A DNA stretch of 64,000 nucleotides from Arabidopsis thaliana (taxonomy: Eukaryota; Streptophyta; Magnoliopsida; Brassicales; Brassicaceae), in assembly GCF_000001735.4 (NCBI RefSeq), contig NC_003075.7:12153001-12217000 (forward strand), written 5' to 3'. The stretch's first letter is position 1, and each line of letters begins with the position of its first letter. A program made the translations under genes and the position numbers. The notes beneath the pieces are model-generated. The model did not search any database, had not been told where the DNA came from, and saw nothing but the letters and a program-made list of their open reading frames with translations. This document shows, piece by piece, positions 63,861-64,000 of the stretch.

Positions 63861-64000
63861 TAACCCAACAACTTGTGTAGTTAAGACTTCTTAAGAACAT
63901 AGAGATGTAAATTCTTAAGTGCGAGTTATTAGCAAATTCTAAAACACTTTTCTCTTCTTGTATACTTGTGCTGACTTAGGTGTCTCAAAGAGAAGGATTT

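Overview
The window is plant nuclear DNA: AT-rich, intron-rich, with GT-AG (and two GC-AG) introns and large tandem gene families. Gene content and order match Arabidopsis thaliana chromosome 4 around At4g23215-At4g23390. This placement, and the CRK numbers used as symbols, come from memory of the family order and gene lengths, not from a search. A very close relative is possible.

Region 1 (about 1-38.7 kb) is a cluster of cysteine-rich receptor-like kinase (CRK, DUF26) genes. From left to right these are the end of a CRK relic, CRK14 (-), CRK15 (-), CRK16 (-), a deleted CRK relic, CRK17 (-), CRK18 (-), CRK19 (+), CRK20 (+), CRK21 (-), CRK22 (+), CRK23 (+) and a frameshifted CRK24 (-). Each has one large exon for the signal peptide and Cys-rich ectodomain, a transmembrane exon, then five kinase exons of near-constant size (about 122, 211, 238, 154 and 310-330 bp). 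The exon joins I give keep frame through every intact gene. Short relics of CRK last exons lie in the spacers, and several promoters carry close W-box pairs, which fits pathogen, salicylate or ROS-responsive receptor kinases.

Region 2 (39.1-43.8 kb) holds three unrelated genes: a small five-exon helical protein resembling the BORCS6/BLOC-1-related family, a broken intron-containing partial copy of eIF3a, and an intact two-exon 2-oxoglutarate/Fe(II) dioxygenase (-).

Region 3 (44-64 kb) is a minus-strand tandem array of DUF239/neprosin-like secreted proteins: six intact genes, one pseudogene and at least five relics. It also holds a chimeric relic in which a piece of the neighbouring dioxygenase and its promoter was copied into the array. 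All array members lack the first, and most also the second, of the two glutamates expected for a neprosin-type glutamic peptidase, so the array may encode secreted non-catalytic neprosin-fold proteins. A small palindrome with a tRNA-iMet primer-binding-like sequence (61.1 kb) may be a fossil trace of an LTR element. I see no tRNA, rRNA, CRISPR array or intact mobile element.
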